From assembly GCA_029204225.1 (NCBI GenBank), contig CM055092.1, positions 27,388,320-27,452,319 of the forward strand: a stretch of DNA of 64,000 nt. The letters are read 5' to 3'. The stretch comes from Diphasiastrum complanatum (lineage: Eukaryota > Streptophyta > Lycopodiopsida > Lycopodiales > Lycopodiaceae). The translations under genes were made by a program, and so were the position numbers. Below the pieces are notes generated by a model. The model did not search any database, was not told the DNA's origin, and saw only the letters and a list, made by a program, of their open reading frames with translations. Below are positions 11,236-22,892 of this stretch, piece after piece; positions within the stretch are counted from its first letter, which is position 1, and every line of letters begins with the position of its first letter.

Positions 11236-12849
11236 TTTTACTGCGTTGTTTGATTGTCAAAAATTAGCAACAAGAGACAAGAAATCTGTGCGGAATTACT
11301 CTTACTTGAGCTGATGGTGATGGTCCCGAACGTTAGTCCAGAGTCAAGAGTCAAGACGGCACTCAGCTGACTCTTCAGACCAACAACGCTGGCTCAGTAT
11401 TCATCTTTCTTCTGCAAAGATAATCGAGTATTATAGTAGAGTATAGTGCAATAGGGAAACAGAAACTCAATCACGCATCTGTATGTAGAAGGTTAATTAT
11501 TGGCTGCCAAGCTTGACGATGACGATCAGGACTACATATAGGTAAGGTATTGTGTTGCCAATATTTCGGTTGATCTCTTCGAAGTGCATCAAATTGAGCA
11601 AATTATACCTATGTAAATTATGGCTTTAGCTATGGCATTAAGTATGGCAGTTAAGGATAGATCCTATACCTCTTCTCTTTGCTCTGCTCACAATGCATCC
11701 TTTTAGGAAAAGAAGAAAACTTCTTGTTAATGATCTATGCAACCATACTTAAGTAGGTAATATGAATACGTATCCTAAACTCCTCCTTTCTAGAAATGAA
11801 ATGCTTACTATGGTACGCGTGTGCATGTTTTCAACTTATGTTATGCATGATGACAGGCTACTAAGGGTAGGATAAAGCGTTGAGGTTGGATCACATTATC
11901 TTTATGCTAGCTATGTCACAACATGGTATTTTATGATTCGAAACAAGTACTTGCTAACAAACGTAAGGTTTTGTTAGAGTACTTGATGCAATGTGTTCCT
12001 TCCATTCTCACATGTGTGAAGTTATCTAAACTACCCGAGTTTGCATTCTGTGTGTTATAACTTGCATCACGATATCGTCTTTCCTATTGATAGAAAAGCA
12101 AGTAGTTGGTAGATGTTACTCGATTCCCATTGATAGTCATTTTGAGCTAACCTACTCTCACTATGTTGTCCCATTAATAGTCATTTTGAGCTAACCTACT
12201 GTCACTATGCTATTTGAAATTTCCAAGTTGAAATTGTCTCAGTATGTAAGCTAAAAGCATGGTTTGGTGATACAACTTGGACTTTCAAGGACACTACTTT
12301 TTTTGAGTAGAAATGCACTTTTGTATTATTATAAACTATTTTCAACTAATACTTTTGACTTGCAATAACTTTTAAACCGTACCCTAGAAGTATGTCATGT
12401 AACATATCATTGGAAAGTGCTCGTCAAGTGCTTTTTAACGCACCAAACTCCACTGAAATTGGACTTACAACTAGAAAGTCATTTTTAATGTGGTTTCAAA
12501 ATATTAATAACTTTTTAACCGTAGCTTGGAAGTATGTCATGACAAATATAATTGGAAAGCGGTCGTCAAGCGCTTTCTAACGCACCAAACTGCTGAAATT
12601 GGACTTACCACTAAAAAGTTATGTGATTTTTAGTGTGGACTCAAAATAATTATAAGTAATAAAATCCTCAAAAAGTGAAATGTACTACCAAAAGGTACAG
12701 TGCAAAATGGGTTCTTTTTTTGTACCACCAAACCATGCTTTTATTTAGCATGTACTAAATTGGGCCCGATCTCTTTGAATCACAAGAGCGGGTAGTCTAC
12801 CAAACGTGGCCGAAATACGCCACCTTGGTAAGTCTTAATAGTCAAACCC
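11236..12849. other. Intergenic region with two short duplications
   Basis: No gene is seen in 11236-12849. It contains a ~50-bp direct duplication (about 12126-12215, core CATTTTGAGCTAACCTACT) and a ~143-bp duplication (below). The first few hundred bases may include the kinase promoter, but I see no defined element. Confidence 0.4.
12360..12650. repeat. Two tandem copies of a ~143-bp unit
   Basis: Both copies contain AATAACTTTT(T)AACCGTA, then GAAGTATGTCATG, ATTGGAAAG, TCGTCAAG and AACGCACCAAACT, in the same order, ending GAAATTGGACTTAC. The first starts near 12363 and the second near 12506. By eye they are roughly 80-85% identical. Confidence 0.6.
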
Positions 12850-13893
12850 GACATTGAAAATGGCTAGGGACATATCTAGGCCTGTCGGTTGGCAAAATAC
12901 TGCCGCTCATTCTCTTCTTGTATTTTTGTACTTCTTGAAGGACTTGAGGCTCCTCCTCAATCCCAAGTACAATGTTCTGTTTTTCAGCAACAATACCAAT
13001 TCGGTCAAGAATTCTAAACAGATGTTGTTTTCTAAGTTCAACATAATTGATCTGGGTGAAGCTCACTTCTGTCTAGGCATTTAGATCCATAGAGGTAGAG
13101 CAAGATGACTGATCTACATCACTCAACAAAGGTATTTTCACAATGTTATTAACAGCTACAATCTAATGAATTGTATGTTAGCTCACTCACTGATGGATCC
13201 AGGCCTACATTTGTCAAAGGACCAATGTTCCCAGACCAAGCAGGAAGAGGAGCAGATGAGAGAGTATCTTTATCGACGATACTTGGATCTCTCATGTATG
13301 CAATGGTCTGTACAAGACTAGACATCTCTTTTGTTATAAGTTCACTCAGTCAATATATGGCTAATCTTGGCAGTACCCATTGGAAGGCTCTCATAAGAGT
13401 CATGAGGTATATTTGAGCTACCATGGACCAGTGCATCTGCTATGGAGAAGTCAGCAACGACAATCTTCATCAGCTCAGTGAATATTCTGATGCAAGCTGG
13501 GGAGGAGATGTAGACAATTGTAAGTCCACATCTGGATTTACATTCTTCTTCAACGACGGTCCTATCTCATGGAACAGTCGTAAGCAAACCTCTATCGCTC
13601 TTTCTTCTACAAAAATAGAATACATTGTTGTTTCTCAATCTATTAAAGAAGCATTTTGGTTGAGAAACTTACTGTCAGACATTAATTTGTATCAGTACAA
13701 CCCCACAATTTTATTTTGTGATAATCAGAGTGCTATTGCCTTATCGGCCAACCATAGATTTCACTCTAGGAGTAAGCACATTGAAATCAGATATCACTAT
13801 ATCAGGAGCAAGGTTCTCAACAAGGAGGTGAGCTTAACATACTATAGAACGCATGACATGGTTTTAGATATATTCATTGGCAATAAGTGTTAA
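12850..13893 (+). pseudogene. Copia family C reverse transcriptase-RNase H, 3' end of Pol
   Basis: The plus strand reads NVLFFSNNTNSV, then KFNIIDLGEAHFCLGI, then LSTILGSLMYAMVCTRLDIS, then SDASWGGDVDNCKSTSGFTF, and HSRSKHIEIRYHYIRSKV. These are the reverse-transcriptase thumb and RNase H of plant Ty1/copia. Stops at about 13081 and 13414 break the frame. The catalytic YVDD block is missing: just upstream lies a 65-bp inverted piece of copia B gag (12911-12975). A purine tract (TTAAGGGGGG, about 13954-13963) follows the gene, then the neighbouring copia B LTR. Confidence 0.72.
12911..12975 (-). repeat. 65-bp inverted copy of copia B gag sequence
   Basis: Plus-strand 12911-12975 is the exact reverse complement, as far as I can read, of 15237-15301 in the gag of the adjacent copia B element. 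The minus strand here therefore encodes VLGIEEEPQVLQEVQKYKKR, as gag does at 15240. It interrupts the reverse transcriptase region of copia C. Confidence 0.8.
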
Positions 13894-13966
13894 TGCACAC
13901 AACAAATTTTGTGCATTCCTTAGTCTGAAGATCAAGGCATTCACAGATCCAGATTAAGGGGGGTGT

Positions 13967-14373
13967 CAATAGGATTAAGAGGTGGCAAAGTGTGGTCCAA
14001 TCATAGTTAAGCGTAGTGGTAGCTCGTGGATCTACTAGTATCATTGTACTCCTTATTTGGATCTAATTGATTTTGAGATTGAGTGGATTTTGAGTGTAAG
14101 TGATTTTCTAGCTTTCTCTCTCTACCCGAGAGCTATTGAAGTTTTCTCTCTCTACTTGAGGAGAGCAGCTTGTGTTTACTTAGATTACTTTTGGAACACT
14201 TCCCACACGTGTGAGTGAGAGTTGGAAGTGATTGCATGCATGTAGTAGTGTGTTTTTGCCATAGAATCAAAGATAGATATTGAATCTCAATCTAGTCTTG
14301 ATCTTGGTGCATCTACACACCTTAGGAGATCACAAGTACATGTTGTGGACAGTCCACACGTGCGAAATCAACA
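13967..14373 (+). repeat. Partial 5' LTR of copia B
   Basis: Matches 18229-18636 of the 3' LTR and ends TCAACA just before the primer site. The first ~415 bp present in the 3' LTR are missing here; instead the end of copia C abuts directly. The 5' LTR therefore looks truncated, or recombined with copia C. Confidence 0.7.
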
Positions 14374-14386
14374 TGGTATCAGAGCC
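14374..14386 (+). promoter_or_regulatory. Primer-binding site, initiator methionine tRNA type
   Basis: TGGTATCAGAGCC follows the LTR end directly. This is the standard plant Ty1/copia primer site, complementary to the 3' end of initiator tRNA-Met. Confidence 0.85.
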
Positions 14387-15127
14387 TACCTAAGGTTACC
14401 ATGCAATTTGATCCATTTGAGTGAAAACTATTCATCAATCTTGAGCTAGAAATTGTCAAGATCCATTTTCCTAGCTATCTTGTCCAATTTTGGATCAAAA
14501 GAGATCAATAGGGCATAGATTGGGTCTGACCTAGTACTGTATGGAATCAGGTGCTGAGACATGTGTGAGGAACATCCAATTTCAGTTTGGGAGTTCTCTC
14601 TCATGTTTGATCCAAAAATCTTGCTAGATAGCTTGTTTTGAAGCAATTTTTGTCTAGTTTCTAATGTAGCAGTTTCATTCCATTTGGTTGAGCCAATCAA
14701 AAGTTATGCCTTTGAAAAGGGTTAGGTAGGGCACCTAGACCTGGGTGGACACATTTGGTTTGGTCAAGAGATTGCTTGTTTGATCCAAAATCATAGTTGA
14801 ATGCTTACCAATCTCATCTATATGTGATCTAGGCACTGTTTTGAGATCTTAGCCATTTTGTTTCCTGCAATATCATTGTATTTGAGTCAAATTTGGTTTC
14901 TTAGTATATTTCACACGTTCTAAGAGTGTTTGATCCTAACTTTGCCCATACTCCATCATTTGACGTGAAGTAGATCCAATTTTGGAGAGATTGAGGTAGC
15001 TAGTGAGAATCATCTCACAGTTTGTTGCAAGATCTTGCATAGGAAATGGTAGCACGCCATTATTGGATCCTATAGTGAGAGAGAAGCAACATTTTTTGTT
15101 CATCACTTTTATATATCTCCACTTTAC

Positions 15128-16584
15128 ATGACTTCAATGAGTCCATACTTGTTGCAACCAAGCGAGAGATTGTCTACTTCCAATTATTCAATATGGAAGT
15201 TGAGGATGGAGTCCATCTTGATACTCAATGTGATGGACATTGTACTTGGGATTGAGGAGGAGCCTCAAGTCCTTCAAGAAGTACAAAAATACAAGAAGAG
15301 AGCTAGGATGGCTCTCCACTACATTAAGATGAATGTCTATTGAGGGAGATTGGTGATTGTTCTACATCCAAGGAAGCTTGGGATTGTCTCAAGTCCATCT
15401 ATGAGGCTAAGAACACCTCTAGGCTCCTCACTCTTAGAAATCAAATCTTCCAAAGTAGTCAAAAGAGTGATGAGAGTGCATCTAATTATGTTTTGAGAGT
15501 CAAGCATATTCATAGGGAGCTTGCATGTATTGGTGACTCAATTAATCAAAGTAAGCTAGTCCAAGTCATTCTCAATGGCTTGAGAGATGAATATGACAAC
15601 CTTGTCCAATCCTATGCCATTAAGGAGGAGCTACCAAGTTTGGAGGCCCTTCAAAGTGTGCTTATTTTTGAAGAATCAAGACAAGAGTACAAACTCTTGA
15701 GGATGGACAAGCTATCACTCAATCATGATGATGGCAAAGTTCTATTTGCCAAGCACAAAGAGAGGAGTAAGAAGCAACACCATCACTTCTCTAATGACAA
15801 AGCTAAAGACCCAGATGAAGAGGAGGAGGAGGATACCTCTCATGCTTCTACTTCAAATCTCAAGAAGAAGAAGATCAAGTGCTTTTATTGTGGCAAGAAA
15901 GGCCATTATGCCACCAATTGCTTCAAGAAGAAGAATCAACTCAATCAAGCCAACATCACCATTGAGAAAGAAGACTATATTGCAAGTGATGGAGAAGGCT
16001 CTCTTATGGCATCAAGCTTCTCCTCTTCCACCTTCAACAAGGATGACTCATGGTATATTGATAGTGGAGCATCTTCACATATGTGTGGCTCCAAGCACTT
16101 TTTTTCATCTATTATGCCTTATGATGGATTCAAGAAGACCATATACATTGCAAGTAAGCATGAGTGCAATATTGAAGGAGTAGGGATTATTCCCTTGAAG
16201 CTTGCATCTTCTAAAGATCTCTTTCTCAACAATGTTCTTTTTGTCCCAAATATTACAAAGAACATCTTAAGTGTTGGCCAACTTCTTGATAGTGGCTTTG
16301 ATGTCAATTTCAATATTGACAATTGTGTGATCAAGAAGGATGGCGAGATCCTTGCATATGGATCAAGATTTGAAGGCATCTACAAATTGGATCCAAGTGA
16401 GAGTGCAAACTCTCTTGATGTTTCTTATATGTCCAATATTTCAAAGGAGGATGATCACACAAGATGCACACATATTCTCTCTTCAAGTATTATGGTGTAT
16501 GATTATTCCTTATTATTCAAAGCATATGTTGAGAAGAAATTCTCATTGAAGATCAAAGCTTTTGTGGAGTATTGGAGCTCTTGA
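15128..16584 (+). pseudogene. Copia B gag and protease
   Basis: Gag begins at 15128 (MTSMSPYLLQPSERLSTSNY, then WKLRMESIL), shifts frame at about 15340, and continues with KEAWDCLKSIYEAKNTSRLL and a coiled, lysine-rich segment. A CCHC zinc knuckle, CFYCGKKGHYATNC (about 15880-15921), follows. The protease then begins at WYIDSGASSHMCGS (about 16053), with the catalytic D-S-G triplet, and ends in a FVPNITKNILSVGQLLD block. Gag packages element RNA and the protease would process the polyprotein. A one- or two-base shift near 15340 separates the first 71 codons from the rest. After about residue 360 the protein runs into unrelated codons and stops at 16584. Confidence 0.8.
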
Positions 16585-16860
16585 AGAAATAGCACCATAT
16601 GAAGTTTTATTCAAGATGAAGCCTAAGGTTGATCACCTTAGTGAACTTGGTAGTGCTTGCTTTGCACATATTCCTTGGAAACAAGGAGGAAGGATGATCC
16701 AAGCTCATGGATCATGATTGGATACTCATCCATCAAGGAGGCCTTTAGTGTCTTTACACTCTCTATTTCAAATTTGATCATGAATAGAGATGCCATATTG
16801 CATGAAGATTCAATCTTGGAAGTGGCCGAGATCAAAACTTCTCAAGAAGCATCACAAGTT
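16585..16860 (+). pseudogene. Copia B integrase C-terminal remnant
   Basis: The plus strand reads APYEVLFKMKPKVDHLSELG and CFAHIP, then after a frame change GYSSIKEAFSVF and NRDAILHEDSIL. This is the end of the copia integrase region (P-Y-E-x-x-x-K-x-K-P, G-Y, R-D-x-x-F-x-E). The DDE catalytic core that should precede it is missing, so the deletion joins protease to this point. Confidence 0.65.
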
Positions 16861-17690
16861 ATCTTTTTTGAAGGTATTCAAGTTATGATGGGGCCAAGGT
16901 GTGAGGAGGAGTTTCTTCTTCATATGATTTCAAGAAGATCTTCAAGATGCATGGCCGAGTCTTTATGGCTCACCTTACATGGAAAAGAGAGGCATCTTTC
17001 ATGTTGTATCTACTACAACACATTCATATATGCTTCTCTTCCTTTGCTTGAAATGCTATCTTGCTTCATTGAAAGTTTTGGATCTCAAAGTTCAAGAAAA
17101 GCTATACTAGTTTTGTATGATGCTTATGGTATGGACATGTTTCTTGTCATTATTGACTTAAATATGTTTCCAATACTTTTTGAAAGCAAGATATTGTATT
17201 GTCAAAAGTATGCTCTTGGTTCTAGTAAGAACAAGATTGAGCTTGGTACTCACTTTTTTGAAAATCATGTTTTCACATGTTTTGAGGCAAATTATAAACT
17301 CCTCTTGAGATAAAGTGAAGCATCCAAAGTGGACACTTACATCCTTGAGAGAGTAACTAGCCTAAAAAAGATCAAGATAGTCTTTGATATCAAGATTAGA
17401 TCCATCATGGATATAGTTCATTGTATGTGGACTCAAGCTAGAAAGCATAATCTTGATAATCATCATTGTTTCACATCTTATGATCTTGATTTCCATGATC
17501 CTTGTGAGGCTTGGAAGCCTCAGATTTCTCTATTTATGGTGCATTCATCATGCAAGTGGAACTTTCAAATCAAAGATCATGATCAAGCATGGAGGAAGCC
17601 CATGATCATAGTGGCATATTGGTGGAGCACTCTTCAAAGGCATTGGCAAGAGATCTCTACCAAAGAGATTTTATCATGGATATGGTGAGG
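16861..17690 (+). other. Unrecognised open sequence inside copia B
   Basis: Two long open stretches (to 17313, and 17329-17688) fill the place where reverse transcriptase should be. Residues such as CCIYYNTFIYASLPLLEM and HDPCEAWKPQISLFMVHSS match no transposon domain I know. The start is in frame with the integrase tail. It may be captured host sequence, a lineage-specific region, or badly decayed pol. Codon usage does not look clearly different from the gag. Confidence 0.4.
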
Positions 17691-17812
17691 GTTCTACGAT
17701 GATGGATCCCTTGGCTGATCTTCACTTTTTATGCATACCAAAGGATCCACTCAAAAAAATTTACAAACTTCTCAAGTGATCTAGTACCTTTTCCAAGCTA
17801 TTTTTTGAGGAG

Positions 17813-18636
17813 TGTGAGAAATTGGCAAAAATCTAGCTTGGTATTTTGTATGATAGAAGTTTGTAAGTGAATCTCACACATGTGGAGGATGTTCCCACAT
17901 GTGGAAAATTGTAAAGTAAATAAAAAATGTTTGATATAGGGGTCTCATAGAATTTCATAGTCAAGCATTTAGGTGTAGGATGTTGATAGGGTCGAATTTG
18001 GCATAGATGGCAAATTACCCATTTCCACTTGTAATGTTACTATTGAGCCAAAATAGAGTAAGAGTTCAAACTCGTGCCAATTAGAGTGTAGACAGGTGTA
18101 ATGCTTTTGTTTGATGAAGTTTAAGAGGTCCAATAGGATTTAGAGGTGGAACCATGAGTGGTCCAATAGAATTTGAGGTTTGCTTGAAAATGGTCCAATA
18201 GAATTTAGAGGTGCATGGATCAATGGTCCAATAGGATTAAGAGGTGGCAAAGTGGGGTCCAATCATAGTTAAGCATAGTGGTAGCTCGTGGATCTACTAG
18301 TATCATTGTACTCCTCATTTGGATCTAATTGATTTTGAGATTGTGTGGATTTTGAGTGTAAGTGATTTTCTAGCTTTCTCTCTCTACCCGAGAGCTATTG
18401 AGGTTTTTCTCTCTCTACCCAAGGAGAGCAGATTGTTTTTACTTAGATTACTTTTGGAACACTTCCCACACGTGTGAGTGAGAGTTGGAAGTGATTGAAT
18501 GCATGTAGTAGTGTGTTTTTGCCATAGAATTAACGATAGATCTTGAATCTCAATCTAGTCTTGATCTTGGTGCATCTACACACCTTAGGAGATCACAAGT
18601 ACATGTTGTGGACAGTCCACACGTGTGAAATCAACA
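17813..18636 (+). repeat. 3' LTR of copia B
   Basis: Starts TGTGAGAAATTGG after a TTTTTTGAGGAG tract and ends TCAACA. Its first half contains four loose copies of GGTCCAATAG(A/G)ATT(T/A)(A)GAGG between about 18128 and 18245. The second half equals the partial 5' LTR at 13967-14373. Confidence 0.68.
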
Positions 18637-19510
18637 ATAAATCCTAGTAATGGCATGGGTTGTTGTGGAGTGAAGGGGCGGTAATGCTGATACATAGGTC
18701 TAGGTTCTAATAGAAAATGGGTTTTCAGTTGGGGGCACTCATTAGCAGTGTGATTCTGCGAACATATAGGACACCAAATATTTTTCCTTGTTGGAAAAGA
18801 TTTATCAGAAATATTTTTCATAGCATTTTGAAAATCAACAGTTAGTTTATCCATGTGAGTTTTTTGAGCTTTTTGCCAAGTTTTCATTTGATGTAGAAGT
18901 TCTGAAGATTGGGCTGTATGCTCAATCTTCTGGTTGTAAAGACGTTTGGGGAGTTTGGATTGCTTGTCACGGTAATCAAAGTCCTCATCAGACCCTCGTC
19001 TTATTCGCGAATGACATCAATCATCACATTCTTAAGTTGATCATAAAGATCAACTGGTTTCAAATCTCGGCGAATACTTTTAGGGAGTCCAACCAGGAAC
19101 AATTTGATGGCCATTCATTTGGTGATATTCTCATCAACACATTCTACCTTCAGACTTTAAAACGTTCAATGTAGCTTCTTACAGACTCTTCAAGACACAT
19201 CTTGATATGTGTGATTTGGATGAATAGGCTTTGAGTCAATTTAGAAGGTTTGAAACGCTTGATAAGAGCTTCTTTGAGGGTATTCCAAGAAACAAAATCA
19301 GAAGCTTCTAGGTTGAGATACCACTCTTTGGTGGTTCCATAGAGCACCATAAGAAATAGTCTGAGCTTTTCAGTTTCAAAGGTGTCTTCATAGAAGCGAC
19401 ATGCATCATCAAAGTCTTAAAAAAATATAACTGGGTCAGATTCTTGTTGACAGATCCCCTGCTCCAAAGGATCTGTTGGTTTTCTTAAGGCGTTTCTTTA
19501 CTTACTCAGA
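18637..19510 (-). pseudogene. Gypsy A gag (decayed)
   Basis: Minus-strand fragments KEWYLNLEASDFVSWNTLKE and VRSYIERFKV (19350-19150) form the gag core. KTWQKAQKTHMDKLTVDFQN then leads to the zinc knuckle CPICSQNHTANECP (18887-18740), followed by a proline- and glutamine-rich tail. The order and motifs are those of plant gypsy Gag. Stops between the blocks and truncation at the copia B junction make it inactive. Confidence 0.68.
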
Positions 19511-20962
19511 ACCGTTTCTACCTGTTACCAGGCTTCATGGCATATGTAATATGTGTTCTTGATATTACAATGCCAAACCAGACAGAAGGAATAGATTCTC
19601 GTTGTAGTGTATTTTTGTCCTGCCTGTCAGAGGACTACTCAGGGCCGTCTCTCTTGAACGCACTTACATTCACACATAGATGCAAGCCAAGAACGCTCAT
19701 TCACAGATCAGCATACAACCCAAATGAGCATTTTGTAGATTCTACAGCTACCTACTCTAAAAATGAACTGAATCAGAGTCTACCATATACTAACACTGAG
19801 CTACACTTGCATAAATTGACAAAACAAGAACCAAGAACTAATCTACAGCATGTTAGAAGTCCAAGAATCAAGAAACCAACCAGTCTTTTGATTTTTGGAC
19901 ATCCCAAGGACATCAAGAACTGGATTGTCAAGAGATATGCAAGAACTACACCACGGATCCAGCCTATTTAGTCTAGCTGAATGCTGGTTCCTACATTAAT
20001 CCACAAACAAGAAAATAAACTAATCCACTCTAGGAAAGCAGCAAATTTAATCCACTCTACAGTCCACAATCACACACAAAAGGAGGGAAGGACAAGATCA
20101 TAAATGCATCACTCAAGAAACAAGCATGATCAAGGAGCTCAATGGATGCACCAAACTCGTGAAGGCTCTTCTCATTTCAGCATGGAGTTTATACAATTCA
20201 CAAAAAGCTCATCTTCACAAAGAGGGAGTCTCTTAAATAAGCAAGAGAGCTCCTTAGGTGGCATCCTAGTGGAATTTCCACATTTCACAAATTACAAAGT
20301 GAGATAATGCTCTCCACTAGAGGTCACTATCAAAAGGTAGCTCACTCTACTTTCTTCAAGAGGGGTCTACTTGCATTTATTACATTTGCCTAGAAATACT
20401 AGTTCCTACATGGTCATTCCATCTTTCGAGATTCACCATGAGGCTTACATAGTTCTTGCTTGTCATTACTACTAGTATTTCTCGGCTCTCATACTCGGCT
20501 TTCAGTCTTCATTTGTCTCGTATTCTCAGAGACCTCCTCGGTCTAATGTGAGAGGTGCTCTTGAGTTGCTCTATCCGAGTATCTTGGGGATTCGTTAGAA
20601 TCAGCCAACAATTCTCCATCGTACTTTGGTACAACAATGTGTGGGATTCTGCATTCTAGGCATGGAGGTGCAAGATTAGAAGATTCAGCACAATCTCATG
20701 ACATGATGCAAAATGAGAAACAGAATAATAGTACAGATGATCAATACAGTATTGTATTTGGTCACAAAAGGTCAAAAAAATGATTTTCTTACAAAATAGT
20801 GAATTTGGACAAGAATCTATACTTTTCTAGAGTAACATAATTCGCAGACAAGAGTAGAATTTGCAAACAGGCTGTTGAATCAAAATATTGTACTCGCGGA
20901 ATCTGATAAAAAAAAACTTTTTAGAGAAAAGACTTATTTTGTTTTTCAATTTTTTTTTTTAG
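19511..20962. other. Gypsy A leader region, no gene recognised
   Basis: Lies between the gypsy A gag and its primer site. One 144-codon open stretch on the plus strand (19537-19971) has no recognisable domain and runs against the element; I treat it as chance. No other structure is evident before the tandem array at about 20963. Confidence 0.4.
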
Positions 20963-21420
20963 AATTCACCAGAAATCGTTCAAACTTTGGATGATTTCAT
21001 GGTATGGTCGACGATTTTTTATAAGAGATTTTCACTAACAAAATATTGATTTTTTATTATTTTTTTGAATTTTTTCAAAGGACAGAATTCGTAGAGAATG
21101 TATAGAAATCGTTTAGACTGTGGGCGATTTCATAGTATGGTCCACGATTTTTTATACTAATTTTTTTTTTAATTTTTTTTTTTGTTTAGAATTCGTCAAA
21201 AATCGTTTAGACTTTGGATGATTTCATGGTATGGTCGACGATTTTTTATAAGGAGTTTTTACTAACAAAATATGGATTTTTTAATTTTTTATTTTTTGTA
21301 AATGACAGAATTCTCAAAGGATATATTGAAAATCGTACAAACTATGGACGATTTTGTGGTATGGTTGCCAATTTCTGAAATAGAAGTTTTGTTGACAAAC
21401 AAGGATAATAGTCGAAAAAA
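20963..21420. repeat. Four-copy ~100-120 bp tandem array in the gypsy A leader
   Basis: Each copy starts AGAATTC and carries AATCGTTTAGACTTTGG, then GATTTCATGGTATGGT, then CGACGATTTTTTAT and a T-rich tail. Starts are near 20963, 21086, 21188 and 21307; the last copy is the most divergent. The sequence 21421-21880 up to the primer site shows only related short fragments. Confidence 0.62.
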
Positions 21421-21880
21421 TGATTTTCTGGCAAAAAACAAGCTAAATCTCTGAAATAGAATTTGCGGAGCTGCTAGAGAACTGATCTTTCATAGATCTA
21501 GCCTCAATGAAGCTGACGAATTTTGACACAAAGATTTGGGTGAGAAACACAAGATTTTGACAATAAAAAAATCTGAGCAGAGTCAAAAATCACAGAGGTG
21601 GTAGGATGAAAGATGATGTTATATTATGGCTGTAGACCGATCGACGAATTTTGAGATACCTGATTGGTCAAAAAATGTCATTTGGGTCAATACTTTCAAA
21701 GAAAATGCCCAAGTTGACACTTTTGTTGCTTTCCCCCGGCTTGATAGGTTGCTCAGCAGCTCATGTAGAATCTAGAAAGGAGTCTTGTGTTGTAGTGTGA
21801 AAGAAAATAGTAGGCATGCATACACTCAAGCACGTTAGTAAAAAAAGAAAACAAGTAAGCTATGTAGAGAAAAACTTAGA

Positions 21881-21897
21881 AAGCAGCAATGACGCCA
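21881..21897 (-). promoter_or_regulatory. Primer-binding site of gypsy A, tRNA-Asp-like
   Basis: The minus strand reads TGGCGTCATTGCTGCTT one base after the LTR end CCAACA. It is close to the primer site of the first gypsy element (4990-4972), which starts TGGCGTCGTTGCC. Confidence 0.55.
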
Positions 21898-21898
21898 A

Positions 21899-21943
21899 TG
21901 TTGGAGGTAAATCTACTTTCTACAGTGGATAGGTCTAAAGAGG
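21899..21943 (-). repeat. Inner end of the gypsy A LTR
   Basis: 45 bp ending (minus strand) in CCTCCAACA next to the primer site. Its other side, AGG at 21941-21943, is the left copy of the CACTA target duplication. The LTR resumes at 29646. Confidence 0.5.
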
Positions 21944-22380
21944 CACAATAACATATCATGCAAATTTTGACGTCCGCGTCCAACGTATGCTCAAAAATTT
22001 TATAATCCGTCGCAATCCGACACTTCGAGTTCTGACGTCCCAGTAAAAAATCCGAAAATCACAGTCCGACGATCAGGAAATCTTGGCAGCAACCAATTTT
22101 TCAAAGGCACGTCGGAGTCCGACATGTCGGATTCCTACTTGCAGACATGGATATAACCTGTCACAGAATTTTTTTTAACAAAAATACGTGTCATCCGACA
22201 TGGACGTCGAAATCCGACGTGTATCGATTCCGACATCCATGTCAGCATGCCAAAAAGCCTGTCCATGACATCTGGCACATTTGTCCGAGCCTGAATGGAC
22301 ACAGACATCGGATTCCAATGTGTTTGGAGGCCGTTGGATTTCGACGTCTATTTCAATCTTCCAATTCGTGCGATCCAGCG
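21944..22380. repeat. Left terminal and subterminal repeats of the CACTA element
   Basis: Contains many copies, in both orientations, of a GACGTCGGA/TCCGACGTC-type motif, such as GTCGGAGTCCGACATGTCGG near 22111-22130. In En/Spm elements such subterminal repeats are where the TNPA-type protein binds. Confidence 0.62.
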
Positions 22381-22599
22381 CCTTTTCTTTCACTTTGTCT
22401 TTTGCAGATTTGAGCGTCTTTGAGCGATTGAAAGCGATTGAGGGCGAGCAATGCTTGAGGGCTTGAAGATCAGTGCTTGAGGGCTTGAAGATCATTGTTT
22501 GAGGTTGGTGTTTGATGTTTGTTTGTTTTGCTTTTTGTTTGTTTGTTTGAGGTTGATGTTTGTTTGTTTGAAGAGGAGATAGAGAGTGTGAATGATAAA

Positions 22600-22610
22600 A
22601 AGAGATGAAG

Positions 22611-22664
<54 letters not shown>

Positions 22665-22843
22665 AAATTTTGCAATGATTTAAAATGGTTTTGAATGGTC
22701 TTGTATTATTAGTATTATTTAGGATAGTAGATTTATGATTATTATATATGTAATTTGTGAGAGAGAAAAAGAGAGAAGAGGTGAAGTGTACATGTATGGT
22801 TGAAGATATTGAAAGATTTTAGAGTCTTTTTTTAAAAAATAAA

Positions 22844-22892
<49 letters not shown>

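Larger units (their letters stand above)
13967..18636 (+). mobile_element. Ty1/copia family B element with large internal deletion
   Basis: Order on the plus strand: partial 5' LTR (13967-14373), initiator-Met primer site (14374-14386), leader (14387-15127, nothing coding), gag and protease (15128-16584), C-terminal integrase remnant (16585-16860), unrecognised sequence (16861-17690), purine-rich end, and 3' LTR (17813-18636). Integrase core, reverse transcriptase and RNase H are absent. The two LTRs share about 407 bp and differ at something like a dozen sites by eye, so the insertion is not very old. The element could move only with proteins from another copy. Confidence 0.72.

Noticed and set aside
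19537-19971. 144-codon open frame on the plus strand
   Set aside because: It has no recognisable domain, lies in the leader of a minus-strand gypsy element and runs antisense to it. Most likely chance.
22175-22675. Histidine-threonine-rich open frame (minus strand) over the GT tract
   Set aside because: The open frame is created by the (GT)n microsatellite and the CACTA subterminal repeats, which lack stops in that frame.
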